Part shown: positions 35,524-44,392 of the stretch, piece by piece
How positions within the stretch are numbered: the stretch's first letter is position 1
Layout of the letters: each line of letters begins with the position of its first letter
Translations under genes and position numbers: made by a program
Origin: Kaistella treverensis
Lineage (GTDB): Bacteria; Bacteroidota; Bacteroidia; Flavobacteriales; Weeksellaceae
Direction of reading: 5' to 3'
DNA length: 64,000 nucleotides
NCBI RefSeq assembly: GCF_900114045.1
Contig: NZ_FORQ01000001.1
Span: forward strand, 1,091,662 to 1,155,661
Notes under the pieces: model-generated
What the model was told of the DNA's origin: nothing
Databases searched by the model: none
What the model saw: the letters and a program-made list of their open reading frames with translations, nothing else

Positions 35524-36243
35524 TTACCAACGCGCAAGTCTTTTCAGATAAGCCTGAACGGTATTTTCCAGTCCCATATAAAGTGCTTCCGAAATCAGCG
35601 CGTGCCCAATGGAAACTTCCAATAAATTCGGCACATTTTCGGCAAAATATTTCAAATTTTCTAAGCTTAAATCGTGGCCGGCATTTATTCCGAGCCCAAA
35701 TTTTTCAGCTTCAACCGCGGTTTCAATGTAAGATTTTATCGCGTCTTCTTTATTTGCATTATAATTTTTAGCGTAGGCTTCGGTATAAAGTTCAATCCGG
35801 TCGGTTCCGGTTTCTGCGGCAAACTTTACAATTTCCGGGTTCGGATCTAAAAAAACCGAAGTTCTGATACCGGCATTTTTAAATTCTGAAATCACATTTT
35901 TCAAAAAACCTAAATGTTTTTGGCAATCCCAACCGGCGTTCGACGTAATTGCATCATCACCATCGGGAACCAAAGTTACCTGCTCCGGTTTAATTTCCAG
36001 AACCATATCGATGAACGGACGGTGCGGGTTTCCTTCAATATTGAATTCCGTGTGTACCAAAGGTTTCAAATCATACACATCTTTTCGCGTGATATGCCGC
36101 TGATCAGGTCGCGGATGAATGGTAATTCCCTGCGCACCGAATTCCTGCAGCTTCACGGCAGCTTCGGTGACACTTGGCAAATCGCCGCCGCGCGCATTTC
36201 GGAGCGTTGCGATTTTATTGATATTTACACTGAGTTTTGTCAT
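35524..36243 (-). CDS. pdxJ: Pyridoxine 5'-phosphate synthase
   Basis: Joins 1-deoxyxylulose 5-phosphate with 3-amino-2-oxopropyl phosphate to make pyridoxine 5'-phosphate. 239 residues, standard length. Visible features are L-S-V-N-I-N-K-I-A-T-L-R-N-A-R, G-I-T-I-H-P-R-P-D-Q-R-H-I, F-N-I-E-G-N-P, V-T-L-V-P-D and G-I-N-A-G-H-D-L. It lies 4 bases after the MscS-like channel gene on the same strand. Confidence 0.94.
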   Translation of the reverse strand: MTKLSVNINKIATLRNARGGDLPSVTEAAVKLQEFGAQGITIHPRPDQRHITRKDVYDLKPLVHTEFNIEGNPHRPFIDMVLEIKPEQVTLVPDGDDAITSNAGWDCQKHLGFLKNVISEFKNAGIRTSVFLDPNPEIVKFAAETGTDRIELYTEAYAKNYNANKEDAIKSYIETAVEAEKFGLGINAGHDLSLENLKYFAENVPNLLEVSIGHALISEALYMGLENTVQAYLKRLARW

Positions 36244-36247
36244 TGAA

Positions 36248-37507
36248 TTAGATTTTTGTAAACTGCATGATTTCGAGATCGAAATCCTTTGAAGCTACCA
36301 TCAGATGGTCGAAAATATCCGCCATTATCGCTTCGTAAGATTCCCACGCAGAATCGTTGGTGAAACAGTAAATTTCCAGCGGCATTCCCTGTGGCGTATT
36401 TTCCAGCTGACGAACCATCAAAGTTCCGTTCTGGTCAACTCGCTTATTGTTTTTAAGGAAATTTAAAGCATAAACGCGGAAAACTCCGATGTTGGTGAGC
36501 TGTCGTCCGTTGATGAGCAGGTCGGAATTTTCAAGCGGATTTCTTTCTTTTTTAATTTCCTCGGACATTTCATGCAGATAATCTTTTATCAAATTAATTT
36601 TTGAAAGCCGCGCAAGCGCTTCTTCATCTAAAAATTTAAAAGATTTAATGTTAAAAATAATGGAACGTTTAATTCGTCGAGTATTGCTTTCCGACATTAC
36701 CTGAAGATTTTTGATTTCTGTGGTTAAAAAATCATAAGTAGGAATGGTGGAAATTGTTTTGTCGAAATTTTCAATTTTCGTAGTCAAAAGATTAAGGTCC
36801 ACAATCGTCCCTTCCATATTATACTTTGGAATTCCGATCCAGTCACCGACTTTTAAATTTTTGGAAGTTGCAACGTGAATTCCAGTCACAAAACCCAAAA
36901 TAGTATCGCGGAAAACCAAAACCAAAACCGCAGTAATTGCTCCCAAACTTCCGACAATTGCGGAACCGCTGATGCCGAACATTACACTAATTGCGATCAC
37001 AGAACATACGAAAATTCCGAAAATGTTAATGGTTTGCGAAACCGCATTTAGGGCGATGATTTTGTAATAATCTTTTTTGATAATGAAATAATTCCTGGTC
37101 GCCGTTACACCACGCAGCAAAAGTTGCGCGATGACGATGACAATCAGAAGTCCAATGAGTCTTTCCAGAAAAATATGGCTTTTCGGGTGCCGGTAAAAAA
37201 TTGAAAAAAGCGCGTAACTCCCAAAGAGCAAAGCGCCAATATGCGCGAGGGAATTGGTGATTCTCGCGGAATAAATGGACTTTAAAACCGGATATTTTTC
37301 CTTATCAAAGAAGAGCTTGAAAATGGTGTTGATGACCAGTTTAATCAGGAAATCAACCACATAAATAATGGCGAGAAAAAAGAGAAATTTCAGGAAAATC
37401 TGCGAAAGCAAAACAAAAGTATCAGGCACATTTTCCCGTACAAAAAAATGAATATAGTCGCTTATATTCTGCAAAAAGTCTTTAGTGTCCGCCAGTTCTT
37501 TGTTCAT
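36248..37507 (-). CDS. Mechanosensitive ion channel (MscS family)
   Basis: 419 residues. About four or five membrane segments precede a TM3-like pore helix (V-G-S-L-G-A-I-T-A-V-L) and the MscS beta domain (L-K-V-G-D-W-I-G-I, G-T-I-V-D-L-N). The C-terminal part resembles the YbdG/MscM subgroup. I chose the ATG at 37507: a TATTTTTG element ends 5 bases before it, and the longer frame would run through that promoter. Confidence 0.85.
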   Translation of the reverse strand: MNKELADTKDFLQNISDYIHFFVRENVPDTFVLLSQIFLKFLFFLAIIYVVDFLIKLVINTIFKLFFDKEKYPVLKSIYSARITNSLAHIGALLFGSYALFSIFYRHPKSHIFLERLIGLLIVIVIAQLLLRGVTATRNYFIIKKDYYKIIALNAVSQTINIFGIFVCSVIAISVMFGISGSAIVGSLGAITAVLVLVFRDTILGFVTGIHVATSKNLKVGDWIGIPKYNMEGTIVDLNLLTTKIENFDKTISTIPTYDFLTTEIKNLQVMSESNTRRIKRSIIFNIKSFKFLDEEALARLSKINLIKDYLHEMSEEIKKERNPLENSDLLINGRQLTNIGVFRVYALNFLKNNKRVDQNGTLMVRQLENTPQGMPLEIYCFTNDSAWESYEAIMADIFDHLMVASKDFDLEIMQFTKI

Positions 37508-37512
37508 TGCAG

Positions 37513-37520
37513 CAAAAATA
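37513..37520 (-). promoter_or_regulatory. -7 element of the MscS/pdxJ operon
   Basis: TATTTTTG on the minus strand, followed by CTGCA and the ATG at 37507; a leaderless start is implied. Confidence 0.6.
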
Positions 37521-37576
37521 AGAAATCCGTTTGTCTTTCCCTGATTTATAAGTACATTTAACAAAATTTAGTTATC

Positions 37577-38068
37577 ATGGATGCTGCATTAATCACGCTT
37601 GTGAGTATTATTTTATTGGTTCTCGGGATTATTGGAACTTTTTTACCGGTTTTACCAGGACTTTTTCTCAGTTTATGCGGACTATTAATTTATAAATTCG
37701 GGACCGATGCACCGATTTCCATGGTTTACATCTGGATTTTTGTCGTGCTTACAGCGCTTTCCGCGGTTTTGAATTACGTAATTCCAGCACGAACGAATAG
37801 AAAGTATGGTGGAACGCGTTGGGGCAGCGTTGGATCGATTGTTGGAACTTTAGTCGGAATGTTTTTTATTCCCATCCCGTTTGGTTTTCTAATCGGAATG
37901 TTTCTGGGCGTTTTTATCGGTGAACTGCTGCACGATTCTACAGACAAAAAGAAAGCTTTTAACAGTACAAAAGGCGCATTAATCGGGTTTATTTACGGCA
38001 CAGGTTTTAATTTCATCGTTGGTGTGGCAATGCTTTTGGTGGTGGTAATTGATATTTACAAAAACTAA
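37577..38068 (+). CDS. DUF456 membrane protein
   Basis: 163 residues, with four or five membrane segments and many Gly residues (L-P-V-L-P-G-L-F-L-S-L-C-G-L and G-S-I-V-G-T-L-V-G-M-F-F-I-P), as in the DUF456 family. Function unknown. It is divergent from the MscS gene and followed closely by a small exported protein. Confidence 0.8.
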   Translation: MDAALITLVSIILLVLGIIGTFLPVLPGLFLSLCGLLIYKFGTDAPISMVYIWIFVVLTALSAVLNYVIPARTNRKYGGTRWGSVGSIVGTLVGMFFIPIPFGFLIGMFLGVFIGELLHDSTDKKKAFNSTKGALIGFIYGTGFNFIVGVAMLLVVVIDIYKN

Positions 38069-38072
38069 AGAA

Positions 38073-38621
38073 ATGTTCCTCAAAATTGCCTTTGGTTTAA
38101 TGACGCTTTTGTCGGCTCAAACCTGTGAAAAGCAAACCAAAACCACTTCGGAAAATCAAGAAAATCTGCCCGAAAAGCAGCTAAAAACTGATTCGGCGCA
38201 GTTCGGTAATTCTAAAAAAAATGCCGAAAATTCCGCCAATTTTTCTGAAAACTTTGCTGTGAAAGATTCCGCTTTTATTTATTTAAATGAAGGTGAGAAC
38301 CGGTTTTTCAAAGAATTTGAAATGAATATCACCTTTAAAAAAATGCTGGAAGACAGCCGCTGCCCGAAAGATGTGAAATGCATTTGGCAGGGAAATGCAA
38401 AAGCTGAAATTGAACTTACCGGAACTTACACGCGACCCGTAACATTGGAATTAAGCACCATAAATGACGCGAAAAAAGGGTTTTCCAATTCAAAACAATT
38501 TAATGGATATCTAATTTCTTTGGTTGAAGTTTCACCCAAAACCACTTCAGCGAAAAATTTTGAAGCTTTGAAACTTCATTATAAAATTAAACTTCAAATA
38601 GAAAAAATCGGGGCAAAATAG
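38073..38621 (+). CDS. Exported protein of unknown function
   Basis: 182 residues. A hydrophobic N-terminus (about 1-17, ends L-S-A-Q-T-C) could be a signal peptide; Cys at about 18 is in a poor lipobox context. A polar, low-complexity region (Q, N, K, S; about 20-75) is followed by a beta-rich domain (about 80-182) with C-P-K-D-V-K-C-I-W-Q-G-N-A. This CPxxVxCxW-G-N/E-A pattern occurs in a family of small flavobacterial exported proteins with no known role. The ATG at 38073 lies 4 bases after the DUF456 stop. Confidence 0.6.
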   Translation: MFLKIAFGLMTLLSAQTCEKQTKTTSENQENLPEKQLKTDSAQFGNSKKNAENSANFSENFAVKDSAFIYLNEGENRFFKEFEMNITFKKMLEDSRCPKDVKCIWQGNAKAEIELTGTYTRPVTLELSTINDAKKGFSNSKQFNGYLISLVEVSPKTTSAKNFEALKLHYKIKLQIEKIGAK

Positions 38622-38641
38622 GCCAAATTTTTCAAAATAAC

Positions 38642-39283
38642 TTACCACGAAATTGGCTTGATATTTTTCGATTTTAAATAGTTATTAACTTTCGAAAAAG
38701 GTTTGCTGCCGTAAAAACCACGGTGTACAGAAAATGGCGAAGGATGCGCAGATTTTATTATAAAATGTTTTGAAGTATCGATTAATTCCTCTTTTTTCTG
38801 CGCAAAAGCGCCCCACAAAATAAAAACCACGTTTTCTTTTTTTTCCGAAATCTCTTTAATGATAAAATTGGTGAACTTTTCCCAACCCAAATCTTTGTGT
38901 GAATTTGGTGAATGCGCACGCACTGTAAGCGAGGAATTTAAAAGCAAAACACCTTGCCTTGCCCAATCTTCGAGATCGGTTTTTTGTCGTTCAATACCTA
39001 AATCTGACTTCAGTTCGGTGAAAATATTTTTCAGTGACGGCGGTGCCGAAACTTCTTCGGAAACAGAAAAACTCAATCCATTTGCCTGATTATCATTATG
39101 ATACGGGTCCTGACCGATAATTACCACTTTTACCTCATCGAAAGGTGTGAGATCCAAAGCGCGGAAAATCTCTTTTCTTGGCGGAAAAACTTTAGCAGAA
39201 TTATACTGCGTTTTCACATTTTGCCAGAGATTTTCGAAATATTCGGAATTTTTTATCGGGGCAAGAACTTCGGTCCAGGTCAT
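38642..39283 (-). CDS. ung: Uracil-DNA glycosylase, family 1
   Basis: Removes uracil from DNA at the start of base excision repair. 213 residues, standard length. The water-activating motif GQDPYH is at about residue 57-62, and the minor-groove loop HPSPFS lies near the end. Convergent with the short exported protein. Confidence 0.94.
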   Translation of the reverse strand: MTWTEVLAPIKNSEYFENLWQNVKTQYNSAKVFPPRKEIFRALDLTPFDEVKVVIIGQDPYHNDNQANGLSFSVSEEVSAPPSLKNIFTELKSDLGIERQKTDLEDWARQGVLLLNSSLTVRAHSPNSHKDLGWEKFTNFIIKEISEKKENVVFILWGAFAQKKEELIDTSKHFIIKSAHPSPFSVHRGFYGSKPFSKVNNYLKSKNIKPISW

Positions 39284-39395
39284 GGTGCTGTATTTTTGAT
39301 TGGTAAAAAATAAAGTTGAAAACTAATCTATGATTTAGCGCGTTTGGTTTCCAACTCCGAAACTACAAAATTAGCACAATATCAAAATATCTCTT

Positions 39396-39403
39396 TAAAT
39401 TTG
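39396..39403 (+). promoter_or_regulatory. -7 element of the mutS2-like gene
   Basis: TAAATTTG, ending 3 bases before an in-frame GTG. It supports a start at 39407 rather than at the TTG at 39344. Confidence 0.5.
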
Positions 39404-39406
39404 CGT

Positions 39407-41557
39407 GTGCATATACAAAAAGATGATTTAGACGAACTAGAATTTCCGGAACTTTTAGCGGAAATTTCGCCGTTTGCGTACTCGAAAAAAATCGCTGAAA
39501 GAATTGAAGCGATTAAGCCTTTTGAGCTTGAAGAAGCCGAGCTTTCACTCAAAAAAACAGCGGAATATCTCGCCAGTTTTGAAAGTGACAACGCGATCCC
39601 TTTCAATGAATATGAAGATATTGAAGCGGAACTCAAGCTGATGGTGATTGAAAATTTTCGGCTTGAAAACGCCTCTTTTTTAAAAATTAAAAGCCTGACC
39701 GAGCAAATTGCGCGGCTGCAGAAATTTTTCCCTGCTTACGAGCAACTTTTTTCCCATTTGAAAAATGATGTCAAAAATTTAGAATACCGCAAGGAAATCG
39801 TTGAAAAAATCGATAAGGTTTTCAACCGTTTTGGTGAAGTGAAAAGTGATTCATCACCAATTTTAAAAAGCTTGCGTGCCGAAATTTCGATTGCGAGAAA
39901 AGCCATTCAGGAAAACTTTAACCGCGCACTTACGGCGCTTTCTTCCACCGATTATCTGGATGACATCCGCGAAAGCATTATGGACGATCAGCGGGTTTTA
40001 GCCGTAAAATCCGGTTACAAAAAACGCATTCCGGGACGCGTTCTGGGAATTTCCAAAACCGGTTCAATCACTTACATTCAGCCGGAATCAGTAGTGAAAC
40101 ATCAGTTCAAACTACGCGAAGACATTGAGGAAGAAAAAAAAGAAGTCGATAAAATTTTACGGAAGTTAACGGCAGAAATTTCGGAATTTGCACCACAGCT
40201 TGCAGAATATCAAACTTATATTTTCGATCTTGATCTCACGCGCGCAAAAGCAAAATTTGCGGAGAAAATCGGTGGAGTTTTACCAAAGATAAACCGTCAC
40301 CGCACGATGCGCTTGGTAAATGCTTTCCATCCTTTGCTTTTAATTAGAAACCAAGTTGAAAAGAAAAAAATATTTTCGCAGACGTTAACTTTAACCGAAC
40401 AAAACCGGATTTTATGTATTTCCGGACCGAATGCCGGCGGAAAATCCATTACGCTGAAAACCGTCGGATTATTGCAGCTGATGATCCAGAGCGGAATTTT
40501 GGTGCCGGTTCATCCGAGATCCGAAATGTTCTTCTTCGAGAAGCTGATGACGGACATTGGCGACAACCAATCCATTGAAAATCATCTTTCAACATATTCC
40601 TCGCGCCTGAAAAAAATGGCGAAAATCATCAAAGAAGCGAATTCCAAAACACTTTTGCTCATAGATGAATTTGGCACAGGTTCCGATCCGGAATTAGGCG
40701 GCGCTTTAGCGGAAAGTTTTCTGGAATTTTTCTATGAGAAGAAAAGTTTTTCCATCATTACCACGCATTATACCAATATTAAACTGGTCATCGAACAGCT
40801 CCCACACGCGACAAACGCTGCGATGCTTTTCGATGAAAACTCTCTGGAACCACTTTATAAACTGGAAGTTGGCCAAGCCGGAAGTTCATTTACTTTCGAA
40901 GTGGCGGAGAAGAACAAAATCCCGAAATTCATCATTGAATCGGCGAAGAAAAAAGTGGAACACGATATTGTAAACCTGGACAAAACCATTGTAAAATTAC
41001 AGCAGGAAAAATTTGAGGTTGAAAAAATTAAGACCGATTTAGCCGAAAAAAGAGATTCTACGCAAAATAAAAAAGAAAATCTGGAGAAACTGAATGAGCA
41101 GCTTCAGCAAAAACTCTATAATTTTCAGAAACTTTACGAAGATGAACACCGAAAACTGCAGTTCGGTAATAAAATTGAAGGTTTTATCGATTCTTATGTG
41201 AAAGGAAAATCTCGGAAACTGGTGGTTGCGGACTTTGTGAAAATTCTGGAGCAGGAAAAGTTCCGCAAATTAGGTTCTGACAAAGATGAAAATAAAAAAC
41301 TGCAGATTGTAAAACGAAAAATTACGCAGCAGCTGAAAAAGACCGACGTACAGGAAAAAATTGTTGCCGCGACCGAAAAGCTCGAAGATAAACGCCAAAA
41401 AGAGCGCGCGGTGTGGATGAAAGTTGGACAACGCGTGCGAATTCCGGGTTCTACAAGTGTCGGCACAATAGAAAAAATCGAGAAAAACGGTAAGGTTTCA
41501 GTGAATTACGGAACTTTTAAAACCCAGATTTCCGGCGACGAACTAGAAAGAATTTAA
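39407..41557 (+). CDS. MutS2-like ATPase lacking the Smr domain
   Basis: 716 residues from GTG at 39407 (then HIQKDDLDELEFPELL, the usual MutS2 N-terminus). The MutS core and clamp regions are followed by the ABC-type ATPase: Walker A GPNAGGKS, Walker B L-L-I-D-E-F-G-T-G-S-D-P, and S-T-Y-S-S-R-L. After the ATPase come a long charged coiled coil and a final beta domain (M-K-V-G-Q-R-V-R-I-P-G-S). The C-terminal Smr endonuclease domain of canonical MutS2 is absent. MutS2 acts on recombination intermediates or collided ribosomes; this form may lack nuclease activity. Confidence 0.85.
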   Translation: MHIQKDDLDELEFPELLAEISPFAYSKKIAERIEAIKPFELEEAELSLKKTAEYLASFESDNAIPFNEYEDIEAELKLMVIENFRLENASFLKIKSLTEQIARLQKFFPAYEQLFSHLKNDVKNLEYRKEIVEKIDKVFNRFGEVKSDSSPILKSLRAEISIARKAIQENFNRALTALSSTDYLDDIRESIMDDQRVLAVKSGYKKRIPGRVLGISKTGSITYIQPESVVKHQFKLREDIEEEKKEVDKILRKLTAEISEFAPQLAEYQTYIFDLDLTRAKAKFAEKIGGVLPKINRHRTMRLVNAFHPLLLIRNQVEKKKIFSQTLTLTEQNRILCISGPNAGGKSITLKTVGLLQLMIQSGILVPVHPRSEMFFFEKLMTDIGDNQSIENHLSTYSSRLKKMAKIIKEANSKTLLLIDEFGTGSDPELGGALAESFLEFFYEKKSFSIITTHYTNIKLVIEQLPHATNAAMLFDENSLEPLYKLEVGQAGSSFTFEVAEKNKIPKFIIESAKKKVEHDIVNLDKTIVKLQQEKFEVEKIKTDLAEKRDSTQNKKENLEKLNEQLQQKLYNFQKLYEDEHRKLQFGNKIEGFIDSYVKGKSRKLVVADFVKILEQEKFRKLGSDKDENKKLQIVKRKITQQLKKTDVQEKIVAATEKLEDKRQKERAVWMKVGQRVRIPGSTSVGTIEKIEKNGKVSVNYGTFKTQISGDELERI

Positions 41558-41576
41558 AAAAAGGGCCAAACAGCGG

Positions 41577-43610
41577 CTAAAATTTCATCCGCTGAATTCG
41601 AACTGCATTTAAGATTGCCAACAAAGCCACGCCGACATCCGCGAAAACTGCTTCCCACATCGTTGCCAGGCCGCCGGCTCCCAATATCAGCACCACTGCT
41701 TTAACCGCAAAGGCGAGGAAAATATTCTGCCAGACAATTTTGCGGGTTTGTTTTCCGATGTTGATGGCCATTGGAATTTTGCTGGGCCTATCATCCTGAA
41801 TAACGACATCAGCGGTTTCTACGGTAGCATCGCTACCTAGACCGCCCATCGCCAAGCCCACATCGCTTAAAGCAACCACTGGCGCATCATTTACACCATC
41901 GCCTACAAATGCTACGCTTTGATTTTTCGCCTTTATTTCCTCTATTTTCTGCACTTTGTCTTCGGGCAGAAGATCGCCGAAAGCATTTTCAATTCCGAGT
42001 TCTTTCGCCACAAACTGCACCACAGAATTTTTATCACCGCTTAACATGGTGGTTTTTACACCTAAAGATTTCAGTTTGTCAATGGTTAGCTGCGCATCTT
42101 CTTTAATACTGTCCGCAACCGTTAAATAGCCAACGTATTTTCCACCGTAAGCAACAGCAATTAAAGTGTAAGCGATTTCGTTAATATCGCTGTCGTATTT
42201 TATGTCGAATTTATCGAGCAGTTTAAAATTTCCGATGAGCAATTCTTTACCCTTTATTTTAGCTTTTAAGCCGTGACCGGGAATTTCTTCAATGTTTTCG
42301 ACATTTAAATCGGTGTTCACTTCACCAACGTATTCGTGAATTGCAGTCGCGACCGGATGTGTGCTTTTGCTTTCCACCGCATAGACCATTTCTAAAATTT
42401 CGGCCTGGTCAAAAAACGGATCAAATTTCATCTCCTGAACTTTAAAAACACCTTCGGTCATTGTTCCGGTTTTATCAATCACCACGTTCTGGATGTTGGC
42501 AAGAACATCTAAAAAATTACTGCCCTTAAATAAAATTCCGTTTTTACTGGCAGCGCCAATTCCACCAAAATAACCGAGCGGAATGCTGATCACGAGCGCA
42601 CACGGGCAGGAAATCACCAGAAAAATCAAGGCGCGATATAGCCAGTCAGAGAAAATATAATTTTCGACAAAAAAGTAAGGAAATAAGGTAATTCCGATGG
42701 CTAAAAAGACCACAATCGGCGTATAAATTTTAGCAAACTTTCGGATAAAAAGTTCTGTTGGAGCTTTTTTGCTGGTGGCATTTTGCACCATTTCCAGAAT
42801 TTTGCTGAGTTTGCTGTCGGTGTAGGCGGTGGTAACTTTCACCTCCACCACGGTATTGAGGTTAATCATTCCGGCGAGTACGGTTTCGCCTTTCAGCTTG
42901 GTGTCGGGTTTACTTTCACCTGTTAAAGCTGCGGTATTAAAAGCTGCTTTATCCGAAAGCAGTTCACCATCTAAACCTAATTTTTCACCAGGTTTCAGCT
43001 GAATAATTTCATTAATTTCTACTTTTTCAGCTTTAACAATTTCCGGTTTATTGTTTCGTAAGACGGTAACTTCGTCTGGACGCTGATCAAGCAACGTTTT
43101 AATGTTTGCCTGCGCGCGGGAAACCGCAAGTGTTTGGAAAACTTCACCAACGGAATAAAAGAGCATCACCGCAACACCTTCGGGATATTCGCCGATTGCA
43201 AAAGCACCGAGTGTCGCCAAACTCATCAGGAAAAACTCCGAAAAAAATCCGCCCAGTAAAATACTGCGCCAAGCTTCTTTCAGCACCGGCAATCCCACCG
43301 GCAGATAAGCGCCAACATACCACGCAATTCTTACCCAATCGCTGAACCAATAAGGTTTTAAAAAATGGTCGAAATACAGCGCGATTAAAAGCAAAACAAG
43401 CGAAATAATACTCGGTAAAAACATTTGCCACCTACTTTCTCCTGTTGCGCTGTGGTCGTGCCCATCATGATCATGCCCGTCGTGGTCGGTGTGTGTGGGA
43501 ATTGTTTTTTCATCCAAAAGCTCCTCTGCACCGGCTTTTTTGTAGATTTTTTCTTCTTCGGTACAGCAGATTTGTCGGCCTTTGGAATCGTAGGTATGTT
43601 GGTGTTCCAT
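41577..43610 (-). CDS. Heavy-metal P1B-type ATPase, Zn/Cd type
   Basis: 677 residues. The cytoplasmic N-terminus has no CxxC metal domain but a His/Asp-rich run (HTDHDGHDHDGHDH) and an early I-C-C. Membrane helices surround the CPC motif (ISCPCALVISIP). The phosphorylation site is DKTGT and the hinge GDGVNDAP. CPC with this flank and the His-rich end favour zinc or cadmium export. ATG 43610 (MEHQHTYDSKG) is chosen; the 62 residues upstream in the open frame are intergenic. Confidence 0.85.
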   Translation of the reverse strand: MEHQHTYDSKGRQICCTEEEKIYKKAGAEELLDEKTIPTHTDHDGHDHDGHDHSATGESRWQMFLPSIISLVLLLIALYFDHFLKPYWFSDWVRIAWYVGAYLPVGLPVLKEAWRSILLGGFFSEFFLMSLATLGAFAIGEYPEGVAVMLFYSVGEVFQTLAVSRAQANIKTLLDQRPDEVTVLRNNKPEIVKAEKVEINEIIQLKPGEKLGLDGELLSDKAAFNTAALTGESKPDTKLKGETVLAGMINLNTVVEVKVTTAYTDSKLSKILEMVQNATSKKAPTELFIRKFAKIYTPIVVFLAIGITLFPYFFVENYIFSDWLYRALIFLVISCPCALVISIPLGYFGGIGAASKNGILFKGSNFLDVLANIQNVVIDKTGTMTEGVFKVQEMKFDPFFDQAEILEMVYAVESKSTHPVATAIHEYVGEVNTDLNVENIEEIPGHGLKAKIKGKELLIGNFKLLDKFDIKYDSDINEIAYTLIAVAYGGKYVGYLTVADSIKEDAQLTIDKLKSLGVKTTMLSGDKNSVVQFVAKELGIENAFGDLLPEDKVQKIEEIKAKNQSVAFVGDGVNDAPVVALSDVGLAMGGLGSDATVETADVVIQDDRPSKIPMAINIGKQTRKIVWQNIFLAFAVKAVVLILGAGGLATMWEAVFADVGVALLAILNAVRIQRMKF

Positions 43611-43815
43611 TGAAAATAATTTGGTTGGAATCGAAGCTTCAATTTGCTTGCCGCGGAAAATCATATTTAAGATAATCGCATTTTTTACGTAAATAGCAGC
43701 AAATAAATTCACACGTAAAATTATCGCTATTTCTGTAAATTTAATGAAACTAAAAAAAATGCCCAATAGCGGCGGATTTTGAAATATGGATTGCACCGAA
43801 AAATATGGGGGTTAA

Positions 43816-43850
43816 AACGGCAAATTTTTCGAAATCGAAAAGCTGCCGTT
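43816..43850. repeat. GCC..GGC-type palindrome with long loop
   Basis: AACGGCA / TGCCGTT arms around a second small palindrome (TTTTTCGAAATCGAAAA). A related GCCCAATAGCGGC lies at 43761-43773. The 43611-43866 stretch holds nothing else I recognise. Confidence 0.5.
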
Positions 43851-43866
43851 AGACAAATTTAATTCA

Positions 43867-43898
43867 AAAAAAAGCGTCCAGTTAAAAACTGAACGCTT
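43867..43898 (-). terminator. Native terminator of the tRNA-Phe gene
   Basis: AAGCGTTCAGTT / AACTGGACGCTT stem, then eight T on the minus strand, 12 bases after the tRNA 3' end. Its survival shows that this side of the tRNA fragment is the original chromosome. Confidence 0.75.
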
Positions 43899-43909
43899 AT
43901 CATTGAAAG

Positions 43910-43950
43910 TGGTCTCTCCAGGAATCGAACCAGGGACACATGGATTTTCA
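43910..43950 (-). tRNA. 3' fragment of tRNA-Phe(GAA): attachment-site remnant
   Basis: On the minus strand it reads from the anticodon loop (TGAAAATCC) through the variable arm, the T-arm (CCTGGTTCGATTCCTGG) and the acceptor strand AGAGACC plus discriminator A. The D-arm and 5' acceptor strand are missing and the sequence beyond 43950 is unrelated. This is the truncated copy left when an element integrates into the 3' half of a tRNA gene. The intact copy should lie at the far end of the island, outside the window. Confidence 0.82.
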
Positions 43951-44252
43951 AAGGATATATGAAACATAACATACCCTTATCAATCAAACACTTGTAAAAT
44001 TTCAAACAAAGTTTATTACGCTCATTTATCGGTGTTTAACATTGTTTACAAATATGTCGTGCAAGAAATCGTGCAAAAACTCACTATTTTTTTTATAGGA
44101 AATTATTTAATATTTGTCTGACCTCCAATAATTATTGAATCTCCAATTCCAAATTCGGGATACTCATTACTTGGAGTTTAACAAGAAAATAAAGAATAGA
44201 GTCAGTATTAAAAACAGTAATTATTCGTCATTAATTAAGTTCGTTTTGTTGC
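43951..44252. other. AT-rich left edge of the island, no gene
   Basis: Next to the tRNA fragment there is about 300 bp without a gene. It contains a 12-bp-period direct repeat (TCGTGCAA at 44057-44064 and 44069-44076), possibly an arm-type recombinase site or part of a lost integrase gene. No integrase is visible here. Confidence 0.5.
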
Positions 44253-44392
44253 AGATACCATTTTGGCGATTGTCTATGTAGCGGATTGCGGAACTTAAAA
44301 CTGTCAATCCACCACAGATGGTGATTCGAGGGAGAATGTTTAATTAATCAAGTTACCCGCCATGGAACCAAACCACCGTTAGTGGCTGGCTA
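44253..44392. repeat. attC-like palindromic site 1 (degenerate)
   Basis: The right end reads CCACCGTTAGTGGC on the plus strand and overlaps the stop codon of the ADP-ribosylglycohydrolase gene. The inner segments (ACCCGCCATGG and GTAGCGGA) match those of site 4, and the left end has only a weak core (GCAGATACCATTTTGGCG). Confidence 0.5.

Noticed and set aside
39344..39406. Upstream TTG start of the MutS2-like gene
   Set aside because: The extra 21 residues cover a TAAATTTG promoter element and have no match to the family N-terminus.
43611..43796. N-terminal extension of the metal ATPase
   Set aside because: 62 residues of intergenic character. The M-E-H-Q-H start with the His-rich end is the natural N-terminus.
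44052..44100. Short plus-strand peptide starting M-S-C-K-K-S-C-K at the island edge
   Set aside because: Only about 14 codons long. It arises from the 12-bp direct repeat and has no ribosome site; a relation to a lost integrase cannot be shown.
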